Assembly (NCBI GenBank): GCA_977017575.1
Contig: CDRNVI010000004.1
Location: 1-64,000 of the forward strand
Source: Paramoeba atlantica
Lineage: Eukaryota; Discosea
DNA length: 64,000 nucleotides
Direction: 5' to 3'
In this document: piece after piece, positions 56,744 through 64,000 of the stretch
How positions within the stretch are numbered: the stretch's first letter is position 1
How the letters are laid out: each line of letters starts with the position of its first letter
Position numbers and translations under genes: made by a program
The notes under the pieces: generated by a model
What the model was told of the DNA's origin: nothing
The model's database searches: none
The model's input: only the letters and a program-made list of their open reading frames with translations

Positions 56744-57556
56744 TCAAAGACAAGATGACTTTTGAGTGAGTAGACGCTCTCGTGTGCTAATCTCTTGTTT
56801 CTCAATGGCAAAAAATTCAGCAAGTTCTTCAGAAGTTAAAGTGCGCTTCTGCAAACGTTCTGAGTTACTTTCAGCGCATTGTTGCGTGTCTCCACGTTTT
56901 CGATACCTCTCGAGGCAGATCCTTTTGTATCCAAAAAGATCATCAATAGCTTTGAAGTTTTCTGAAACGTATGAAATGTCATCGTTCAGCAAATTTGTAT
57001 CCATGTGGGGTTCAGCGTTTCCTTCGTCTTTTCTGCGCTTTCTTTGATGTGGGCTTTTGCATTTCTCCCTACTAACTATAATTCTTTCTTTGAGAAGGCT
57101 TAATCCGGAATTGTCTTTTGAGTGGCAACATTTCGTTGCTATGATACGTCGCTCAGTCGCAAGTTGACAACGGGTTCTACAGTTGTGATGTACTAAGACA
57201 GGAATTTTTGTGGTTTTATTGATCGTAGAGCTCATTTGAGAAGACCTCTCTTTTGCAGCGCCATTTTCCCACTCATTTATCTGCTCTATGTGACTTACAC
57301 CAAATTTCTGGAAAACGTACAAAGAGCAACTCGAGCGGTCGGTATTGTACTGAACAATCTTCGAGAAATCAATGTGAAGGTCGGAAAGAGTGACCAATGA
57401 TGTTTGTCGACTGAGAAATCGAGCCCATACAGGAAGGTGGTCGCTTTCGTGATGCGGAAAAAGACCAAGCTGTACCATCATCTTCCAGTTTCCGCAGCCG
57501 AATACTTGCACAGCTGTTTCGAAACTCTTCCGCAGAAAGGAATCTGAGAGGTCCAT
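56744..57556 (-). CDS. Unrecognised basic protein, possible SANT/Myb-like N-terminus
   Basis: 270 residues. The N-terminus SFETAVQVFGCGNWKMMVQL resembles helix 1-2 of a Myb/SANT repeat (x-x-AVxxxGxGNWxxI), but I cannot see a second repeat. The rest is charged, with a Cys/His-containing stretch (LVHHNCRTRCQLATERRIIA then KCCHS, residues 118-145) and a basic run KCKSPHQRKRRKDEG. The C-terminus is helical (LTSEELAEFFAIEKQEISTR). Nuclear DNA-binding is a guess from these features only. Confidence 0.6.
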   Translation of the reverse strand: MDLSDSFLRKSFETAVQVFGCGNWKMMVQLGLFPHHESDHLPVWARFLSRQTSLVTLSDLHIDFSKIVQYNTDRSSCSLYVFQKFGVSHIEQINEWENGAAKERSSQMSSTINKTTKIPVLVHHNCRTRCQLATERRIIATKCCHSKDNSGLSLLKERIIVSREKCKSPHQRKRRKDEGNAEPHMDTNLLNDDISYVSENFKAIDDLFGYKRICLERYRKRGDTQQCAESNSERLQKRTLTSEELAEFFAIEKQEISTRERLLTQKSSCL

Positions 57557-57924
57557 TGCACCTAACGAAGTTGCACTAAAATATGCTAGTAATTAAAACA
57601 TAATGATAATTCATGAATCATACAGTTGTTCAGTTATGGTAATTCATTTCCAATGCAATGGTAACAAATTTGTTACCATTTGTTGTTCTATTCTGTCTGC
57701 ATACTTTTAGAATATGCTAGAAGTTAGCTTTGTAAAAATAATGCTATAGGTTTTGTAACAATGCCACATAGTGCACCATGAAAGATGACAATATTTGTAT
57801 TTGTTGAGTCTATAAAAAGATACTGAAATAGGCACTGATGACATTGAGTACCCTATGAAAGAGGCCACTCGGCTAAACTACTGTGTCCCCCTCGAGTTCG
57901 AGATGCCTGCACGACCTGATAAAA
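57557..57924. other. Intergenic region, nothing recognised
   Basis: AT-rich spacer. GGTAACAAATTTGTTACC, a perfect 18-bp palindrome, lies at 57660-57677. No gene. Confidence 0.5.
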
Positions 57925-59952
57925 CTAAGTCAAAGGTAGGCACGCGTCCTTCAGCCATTGTAGTTCATCATTCAATTTTTTCTCCTGCAGTTTCTCTCCA
58001 ATCTTCTGTAATACCGTTTCGTGGTAGCTATCCACCCACGTTCTTTCCTCCTCAGTCAGCATCTGAGTTGCAATCAGGCATCGGCATAGGGGCACCATTG
58101 TAAGCACTTCAAACCCAAGGTAGGCATCTCTCTTTACTCTGTCGGAGGATGTCGTAGCAGTTTCGCAACTGCTATGGCCATACTTCGTGTCCCTCGCCAC
58201 TACGGCCATTAAATTTTCGATTCTAATGCCAAACTGTCCTGGAAGGTAGCACCCAGGTTCATTGGAGAGCACATTACCCGCTCGCATAACCACATTGGGA
58301 CGCGCCCCAGGTTTTGCGGCGATACTCATGGGCCCTTCATGGACGTTGAGATAATGCCCGACGCCGTGGCCGGTGCCGTGGGCATAGTTATATCCCTGCC
58401 TCCAAAGAAATTGGCGTGCCAGGACATCTAAGGCATGACCTGACGTTGTCTCGGATGGAAATATAGCTAACTGTAAGGCAATATTACCTTTCAAGACCAA
58501 CGTGTAGGCCTCTTTTTCCTGTTCCGTTGGGTTCCCCAAGTGGACCGTACGTGTTACATCGGTTGTTCCATTCAAGTACTGTCCCCCACTGTCAACAAGG
58601 TAAATAGCTTGATTGGTGATGCAAGCGATAGGTGGGTTCTCGGTAACTTTATCACCACTTCTCAAAGATTGTGTCACAGTCATGACTTCCGGTGGGGAGT
58701 AGTGAATCACAGCCGAGTTTTCTCCTGCCGCAGAGATTGTGGGGAAAGACAGTCCCAAATAGTGTTTTCCCAAACTCCGAAAGTGGCGTAGTTGTTCCGC
58801 CCCTGCAAACTCGGTGAGAGGACTTATCTCTTTTGTCATGTTTTCAGGAATAAAACGTTTTTCCAGCCAGTAAAGGTAACGCGTCACAGCTACTCCGTCC
58901 TCTATGTGACTAGCACGAAACCCTTCAACTTCTGATTCATTCTTTACACTTTTGGCCATCATGGCTATAGAAGGCACTTCAAGTGTATCCACTGCCCTCG
59001 AAAAATTGTCAATTATATGACTCAGGAAGTAACTAGTTTGCAGAGGGTCATACGCTACGCGAACCTTACAACTCTCTCCAGTGAGATCCCGGAGTTCAGA
59101 TTCTAGCCAATTTGCAATATGATCGTACGCATGAGTGTGAATCTCAAAGGCCGCTTGGTCGTTTCCAGACCCTTGTAAAGATGCATGTATGTCGGGAGAA
59201 AGTTTTGCTTTGTCTAGAAACAGGTGGAGCTCTCCGCCGGGCTTGTCACGATATATTCTTATTACCGCATAGGAAAAGAACACAGAGTTATACGGAATAT
59301 CGTTGCCGCGTAGGTTGGTGATCCACGCGATGTCGTCTAATGCACTTAGCACGAAATAGTTAACATCTAATTTTAGCATCTCTGCATGCATATCTTTCAG
59401 CTTTGCTTGCATAGATTTACCTGTGAATACATCAGAAAGTATATGAATTTGGTTCCAGACATCCAGTGAGTTTTCAAAAATCACAGAATCTTCAGATTTC
59501 CTAACTACGTCAACCAAATTGTCAGTCACCGGAACAAGCTGTATCTGCTTCTTTTTATATTCTTCCCATGCCTTGGCTGTAAACAACCTGGGGTCCGCAC
59601 CAATACGTTTCTCAACAAAGGATGAAGGTGAATCTCCTTTTGTGATATCTTTGTGGAGATAATCAACGATACTTGGTGTGTTCGGCAAACCTTGTCTCAT
59701 AAGAACCCAGGGTTTACTTAGTTCCTGTTCAGCTTGCACATAGTACCTCCCGTCGGTCCACAAAAAGGCAGAGGACGGTGTCACTACAGCGGTTCCCGCA
59801 CTTCCTGTGAATCCGGTAAGGTATTCTCTGCGCGCGTCACATGCAGCGACGTACTCAGAATTATGGGCGTCGCTTGTGGGGATGATGTACGCGTATAGAT
59901 TCCTCTCGCGAAGTACTCGCCGTAAGCGCTCTAATCGATGAAATAAACACAT
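57925..59952 (-). CDS. XPNPEP1: Xaa-Pro aminopeptidase 1 (aminopeptidase P)
   Basis: 675 residues from ATG 59952. N-terminal creatinase-like domain: AYIIPTSDAHNSEYVAACDA, GFTGSAGTAVVT and WTDGRYYVQAEQEL. The middle has ALDDIAWITNLRGNDIPYNS. The catalytic M24 domain keeps the metal ligands in YLVDSGGQYLNGTTDVTRTV (two Asp), GTGHGVGHYLNVHEGP (His), SNEPGCYLPGQFGIRIENL (Glu) and FEVLTMVPLC. It removes N-terminal residues ahead of proline using manganese and is cytosolic in animals. A longer in-frame start at 60084 adds 44 residues with no homology and is not preferred. Confidence 0.96.
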   Translation of the reverse strand: MCLFHRLERLRRVLRERNLYAYIIPTSDAHNSEYVAACDARREYLTGFTGSAGTAVVTPSSAFLWTDGRYYVQAEQELSKPWVLMRQGLPNTPSIVDYLHKDITKGDSPSSFVEKRIGADPRLFTAKAWEEYKKKQIQLVPVTDNLVDVVRKSEDSVIFENSLDVWNQIHILSDVFTGKSMQAKLKDMHAEMLKLDVNYFVLSALDDIAWITNLRGNDIPYNSVFFSYAVIRIYRDKPGGELHLFLDKAKLSPDIHASLQGSGNDQAAFEIHTHAYDHIANWLESELRDLTGESCKVRVAYDPLQTSYFLSHIIDNFSRAVDTLEVPSIAMMAKSVKNESEVEGFRASHIEDGVAVTRYLYWLEKRFIPENMTKEISPLTEFAGAEQLRHFRSLGKHYLGLSFPTISAAGENSAVIHYSPPEVMTVTQSLRSGDKVTENPPIACITNQAIYLVDSGGQYLNGTTDVTRTVHLGNPTEQEKEAYTLVLKGNIALQLAIFPSETTSGHALDVLARQFLWRQGYNYAHGTGHGVGHYLNVHEGPMSIAAKPGARPNVVMRAGNVLSNEPGCYLPGQFGIRIENLMAVVARDTKYGHSSCETATTSSDRVKRDAYLGFEVLTMVPLCRCLIATQMLTEEERTWVDSYHETVLQKIGEKLQEKKLNDELQWLKDACLPLT

Positions 59953-60184
59953 TATTGTATATTTACTTTGTAAAACGAGATTAATTGAACGAAATCTGTA
60001 TTGTACGGAACACTTTACGAAACTTTTGGATCCCCCATAGGTTCTAGCGCCATCGCCTGTAAATAGATGTACATGTAGATACATGATACATGATGTGCAT
60101 GTAGATTATGCAACCATGGAGAGTGTGTCTTAATTATTAAAAGTTTAGACTTTCTCAACATGTCCTGTCTTTGTTTTGTCTACC

Positions 60185-60823
60185 TTAGAGGGGGTCTTCC
60201 ATATAGACACATTCAGGTGCGGTTTCTTGTAGCAGCTGTAACTGATTTCCATAGAGCTCTACCATTTTTAATTTCGGGGGAAGGCGCGATACATCCACAA
60301 CTCCAGAGAAATTGTTATGACACATACTTATCAATTCGATGCCTCGGGGTAACTCTGTCAGATCGACAGGCCCAGACAAGAGATTTCTTCCTACGGCAAA
60401 GAACCCTAATTTTGGTGGAAGGTGCGAAAAGTCAATGCTACCCACAAAACGAGACGTGGCAGCTATAAACTTTTCCAACGAGTTCGGCAAACTCGCGGTG
60501 TCGATCTGGCCCGTGAGTTGCGTAGGGTATGGGAAATTAAAACTCAGCTCCAGTACTGTCACAGTAGATGGCAAATCACTCCACGAAAGGCTTCCAGAAA
60601 GCCGAAGATTGCCCCAGTGCAGCTCTTTAACATTCCCTTCCATGTCGCAGTGTACGTGCCTCCAGTTGCACGCAGGCGTTGCTGTTGTCCAAGTATCTTT
60701 AAAATACGAACTCTCGTAAATGACCGACCTTCCTCCAGAAATGTTTCCCACAAAGCGTGACATTTTCACTTCCTGGGGGAGCACACTTCCTCTAACCTTA
60801 CCAGCGCGAACTTGTCCGTCCAT
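60185..60823 (-). CDS. Leucine-rich-repeat protein (LPxxL type)
   Basis: 212 residues. An LRRNT-like cap TWTTATPACNWRHVHCDMEG then KELHWGNLRLSGSL precedes repeats LPSTVTVLELSFNFPYPTQL, TASLPNSLEKFIAATSRFVG, HLPPKLGFFAVGRNLLSGPV, DLTELPRGIELISMCHNNFS and RLPPKLKMVELYGNQLQL. The pattern equals that of the proteins at 13.6 and 38.0 kb. It lacks a signal peptide and membrane helix. The ligand is unknown. It lies between aminopeptidase P and the phospholipase, with short gaps (232 and 169 bases). Confidence 0.82.
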   Translation of the reverse strand: MDGQVRAGKVRGSVLPQEVKMSRFVGNISGGRSVIYESSYFKDTWTTATPACNWRHVHCDMEGNVKELHWGNLRLSGSLSWSDLPSTVTVLELSFNFPYPTQLTGQIDTASLPNSLEKFIAATSRFVGSIDFSHLPPKLGFFAVGRNLLSGPVDLTELPRGIELISMCHNNFSGVVDVSRLPPKLKMVELYGNQLQLLQETAPECVYMEDPL

Positions 60824-60992
60824 GATAGAGTACTGTTAGAATAATTGGTTGCCTATTTTCGCATTAAGATACACTAATCACAAAGATACAGAGTATTTCT
60901 CGTGAATATATTGGGCCCCAGTAATATTATTGATATGATTCGTACCAGAAAACGTACATGTATGCCTCTAGGTAAGACCTTTCGCAGACATG

Positions 60993-62840
60993 TCACGTTT
61001 TCATTAAAGCAAGTAGAGTTTGCATCATTCTGTCGAACTCTTCCTTGTTACTACTTAAATACTTTTCAGCGCAGGTCTTCAACGCTCTCATGTTTTCACC
61101 TTCCGCATTATCAATAGGTCCTCGTTCCGGGGGCAGAGGGGGTTGAAACCGAAAATATTGTGAGCCGCAAAAATTGCTTGAACAAACACGTTTTTGGCTA
61201 TGTTGGCTCTGAACGCTTAGCTTTTGTTGATGGACGTTCCCCAGTAGTTGCGTCATCTGGCGATGCACCATTTCAGAACTGCTGTCTACGAAGATATCAA
61301 CCGCAGGGGAAGCCCACTGCAGGACGCCCCAGGAGGCGCTTTCTTTCGGTAATATCGGTTGTACGTGACGTCCTGTCCCCAAGGAGACGACCACCATGGA
61401 GGACCCCATGCTTCTGCCCGGTTGCTGGGCTTCAAGTAAAGCTAGCAGTGCCGGGTTGTTCGCATACACACACCCGTCAACGTACGCGTCTCCGTTAATA
61501 TTATGAGGTGCAAAAAACGTGGGTGCAGCGCACGTCGCGCGCAGAACGTCGCGAAGGTAATAATTAACTGAGATGTGATCCATTTCTTTGTCGGTTCCTT
61601 CGCTTATTTCCTCCCTATTTGTTTTCTCTCTGCCGTTCAGATCTTTCGATACCTTATGGCCTGTTTTTCGCTTTGAGTGGTACATCCCATTTGCGATTTC
61701 ACGACTCAGGCAGCGTCCTGTTGAGAATAACGCTGGACGATGCTTTGTGATATTATACGCGGGAACCAATAAAGGCTTTCTTAAGTCCAGCAAAGTGTCG
61801 TCTCCGCAAAATTCCAAAAGCAACTCCTCGAGACGTCGGGAACAGTACGCTGGGCGGATAAGTCGAGTGCTTCGAGATCGGACTTTGTCGACCAGCCGAG
61901 TAACGGACTGGGCGACGGCACTGGGCGCCACGGCCGTGGTGCTCTTGAGTGATTCTTTTACGGAGTGAAGCGAGGAGGCACTGAGATTTGTAAACCGTCG
62001 TACCCAGACATCCGCCTCGGTGTACAGAATACGATCCGCGAGCTTGGTTTCCTCACATGCAGTGGTGTGCAAAGTAATGGGTTCTTCCACGGAGAAGGGG
62101 GGGGAATCAAACGTTTCCTTTTTCTTCACTCGTGTATTAGGAATATTCTTATATTGTGGGTGCGACATGTTGGGCTGTTTGGGAAGGCGCGATTGGAACA
62201 TGGAAAGAAATGGCTCGAACAGTGTAGACCATGGTGGATTGTTCTTGTCCCTCCTAGAGTATCTGTTTAAAATTATTCTATTTCGTCTTCTCAGCTCAGA
62301 TATTACGAGTGATCCAGAATTGAACCGCATTGGAGGTGAACGGATATGTAACACTTTCCTGTCCGAAAGGCGACGCACAATACGTACACGAGAATTTCTG
62401 TTTCCTGACGTTACTTTTAAGGGCCTTCTGAGAACATTGAAGTTTTTTGTTCTATTTTTCGTATGATTATTGCTCTGATTTCTTTCGTACTGAGTCCTCT
62501 CTTTATCTGTTGCACAACTTTCACACGAAGAAACGCTGGATTGAAGAGGCTCAGAATCCGACTCATAAGTAGGAAATATTTGGGGAGCCATATTGCAATA
62601 AAACTTCACCATATTTTCAGCCTTCCATAAATCACGCACGTGACCAGGAGTGTCCCGGTGCCGAGAGACCACCATACTCGCCAAAAGTGCGCCAGTGCTG
62701 GTTCCTGCAACAAGATCAAACATTTCGTAGATCGGTCGGCCTGCGTACCTTTCCATATGAAGAAGAATCACAGCTGGAACCAAACCCCTTACTCCACCTC
62801 CGTCGATGCATAGAACACGAAAAGGTCTACCAGCGTTCAT
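60993..62840 (-). CDS. Patatin-like phospholipase (calcium-independent PLA2 type)
   Basis: 615 residues from ATG 62840. The N-terminal VLCIDGGGVRGLVPAVILLH is the oxyanion-hole motif DGGGxRG, and DLVAGTSTGALLASMVV holds the nucleophile elbow GTSTG. The catalytic aspartate is in DAYVDGCVYANNPALLALLE (DGC where DGG or DGA is usual). About 350 residues, rich in Arg/Ser/Thr and probably disordered, separate the serine and aspartate halves, far more than in plain patatins. The final helices are GENMRALKTCAEKYLSSNKE. It should hydrolyse fatty acyl esters of membrane lipids; localisation is unclear, and no signal peptide is seen. Confidence 0.9.
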   Translation of the reverse strand: MNAGRPFRVLCIDGGGVRGLVPAVILLHMERYAGRPIYEMFDLVAGTSTGALLASMVVSRHRDTPGHVRDLWKAENMVKFYCNMAPQIFPTYESDSEPLQSSVSSCESCATDKERTQYERNQSNNHTKNRTKNFNVLRRPLKVTSGNRNSRVRIVRRLSDRKVLHIRSPPMRFNSGSLVISELRRRNRIILNRYSRRDKNNPPWSTLFEPFLSMFQSRLPKQPNMSHPQYKNIPNTRVKKKETFDSPPFSVEEPITLHTTACEETKLADRILYTEADVWVRRFTNLSASSLHSVKESLKSTTAVAPSAVAQSVTRLVDKVRSRSTRLIRPAYCSRRLEELLLEFCGDDTLLDLRKPLLVPAYNITKHRPALFSTGRCLSREIANGMYHSKRKTGHKVSKDLNGREKTNREEISEGTDKEMDHISVNYYLRDVLRATCAAPTFFAPHNINGDAYVDGCVYANNPALLALLEAQQPGRSMGSSMVVVSLGTGRHVQPILPKESASWGVLQWASPAVDIFVDSSSEMVHRQMTQLLGNVHQQKLSVQSQHSQKRVCSSNFCGSQYFRFQPPLPPERGPIDNAEGENMRALKTCAEKYLSSNKEEFDRMMQTLLALMKT

Positions 62841-63328
62841 CAACTTCACTGCAATGTCGCTGAATTCCTGAGCAAGGGTGTCAGCTCAGACATGCTAACT
62901 TGATACACCATGCAAAAATTGGTAAACTCGAAACATCATGCAAATTAGCCTGTGACCAGGCCATGGGGACTATTGAGAAAAAAACTTTTCTAATCTTTCA
63001 AAAAGACAACATCCAATGTAGTCCTACTTCAGAAAAGAAGCTAAGTTTTCTTACTTGCAAGAGCAAATGACATTCTTTTGTTTTTCCATTTAATGTATTG
63101 TACTATTCATAACAGAAATCAGTTTATCCGATAGCGTTCAGCTTTTCGTGTCAAACCATGGAATACAGGCCATTGACTTATGGGGGAAGTGTTCAGATAC
63201 ACGTCCGGACCTTTAAAATGATTTCGCATGAACAAGTTTTGCGTCATTTCATAGGCCACAGCAAAGCACGCACAGCTCACACTACGTTTTCGTACTTCGC
63301 CCCAAAAATGTCATGAAATCTCTTAGCT
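62841..63328. other. Intergenic region, nothing recognised
   Basis: AT-rich 488-base spacer between the Rrp1 stop and the phospholipase start. No gene or repeat. Confidence 0.45.
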
Positions 63329-64000
63329 TCACTCGTCCAGGACTTTTAAGGAGAGATCTTTATGTAGGCGAATTAAATTAGATCGATTTGCATCTAATGT
63401 GTCAGGATCAATAATAGAATGTTTCATTTTCTTAACCAGAGTGCGTACTGTCTTAATGAGATGACTACGAGACGTAGTTTGCTCCTGTTGGGGCACTGAC
63501 AGATTTTTTGACGCAGTTTTTGGGTCTGTTTCTGGGGATTCTATTTCGAAGCATAATCGTTTTAATGGCTTCAGAACCCAGACCTCAATGCGATTGAGCA
63601 GTGCTCGATTCGGATGTCTTGTCAATGTCCGTAGGACGACAGTCTCCAACACTTCGTCAAGCACGCCATTGGAAAGTCTAGGGGCTCGCAAACACTCGTC
63701 AAGAAGCACGTCAACGACATGCATACAAAGGTCCTGTACATCGTCATGAGCGAATAAACTTCGAACGAGGGTGCTGAACTCGTCGATTGGGATAGTTCGC
63801 AAAAGATGGAAAACATATCGTCGCACAAAGTACATGTACTTGTTCAATCTCCACTTATCGATGTGAGGCCACTCGCGCGTAAGTGCAACCCAGCCTACCT
63901 TTGCCCACAACACGCACGACTTCAAAGTAGTTTCCTTAGAGAACACTTCAGACGTCCACCGGGTGATCGTGTCAGCGGCAGCATCCTGGGCTTTCCAGCC
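63329..64000 (-). CDS. RRP1: Ribosomal RNA processing protein Rrp1/NOP52-like (N-terminus beyond right edge)
   Basis: The minus strand is open from the right window edge to a stop at 63329 (223 codons seen). KAQDAAADTITRWTSEVF and then VLWAKVGWVALTREWPHIDK and WRLNKYMYFVRRYVFHLLRT match the Rrp1 core (LWxxFWxxMxREWxGIDRLRLDKFYMLMRRVLR). VQDLCMHVVDVLLDECLRAP also fits (FHLIDIYLEEL). Rrp1 is a nucleolar factor for 27S pre-rRNA processing and 60S assembly. The true start lies off the window. A basic C-terminus follows (LVKKMKHS). Confidence 0.85.
   Translation of the reverse strand, partial: GWKAQDAAADTITRWTSEVFSKETTLKSCVLWAKVGWVALTREWPHIDKWRLNKYMYFVRRYVFHLLRTIPIDEFSTLVRSLFAHDDVQDLCMHVVDVLLDECLRAPRLSNGVLDEVLETVVLRTLTRHPNRALLNRIEVWVLKPLKRLCFEIESPETDPKTASKNLSVPQQEQTTSRSHLIKTVRTLVKKMKHSIIDPDTLDANRSNLIRLHKDLSLKVLDE

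Overview
The window looks like nuclear chromosome of a euglenozoan protist, most likely a kinetoplastid. About 30 recognisable or plausible host genes all lie on the minus strand, sit 100-650 bases apart, and are read as single exons with no intron needed. That is the layout expected of polycistronic transcription with trans-splicing. The gene set is plainly eukaryotic: RPS30, NOP10, SmF, Rrp1, TFIIA-gamma, prefoldin 3, tubulin cofactor A, HRD1, ALG7, SAMHD1-like and an FG nucleoporin. An MKT1-type protein and a family of LPxxL leucine-rich-repeat proteins also fit. A prokinetoplastid such as Perkinsela is possible, but the species cannot be settled by reading alone.

Layout. 1-16.1 kb is a dense minus-strand gene array: a START-domain protein (cut by the edge), XRN/FEN-like nuclease, ITPase, MKT1-like, phosphomannomutase, TFIIA-gamma, prefoldin 3, FG nucleoporin, TBCA, a small unknown, an LRR protein and HRD1. 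16.2-25.1 kb is a 9-kb island without host genes. It holds nested inverted-repeat elements, two opposed 20-bp minisatellite arrays around a large palindrome, a family of palindromic and T-rich repeats, a MITE with its empty-site copy alongside, and an inverted-repeat element carrying a plus-strand SWIM zinc-finger ORF. 25.2-26.4 kb is ALG7. 26.7-30.8 kb is a second repeat zone with a broken LRR gene split by hairpin-rich DNA, a Tc1/mariner element with terminal repeats of about 105 bp, and another MITE. 30.9-53.8 kb is host genes again, ending in a tandem trio of secreted proteins that look like divergent FAM20/PI4K-type kinase folds. 53.8-56.7 kb is a third decayed zone with a Merlin-like transposase fossil. 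56.7-64 kb is host genes: an unknown, aminopeptidase P, an LRR protein, a patatin-like phospholipase and Rrp1 (cut by the edge).

How the genes work together. Several serve ER glycosylation and quality control (phosphomannomutase, ALG7, HRD1). Others serve RNA and ribosome work (MKT1-like, XRN-like, SmF, NOP10, Rrp1, RPS30, dihydrouridine synthase), cytoskeletal protein folding (prefoldin 3, TBCA) and nucleotide hygiene (ITPase, SAMHD1-like). The most novel host feature is the trio of secreted kinase-fold proteins at 44.1-52.9 kb. Family calls rest on motifs recalled while reading the sequence; no searches were run.
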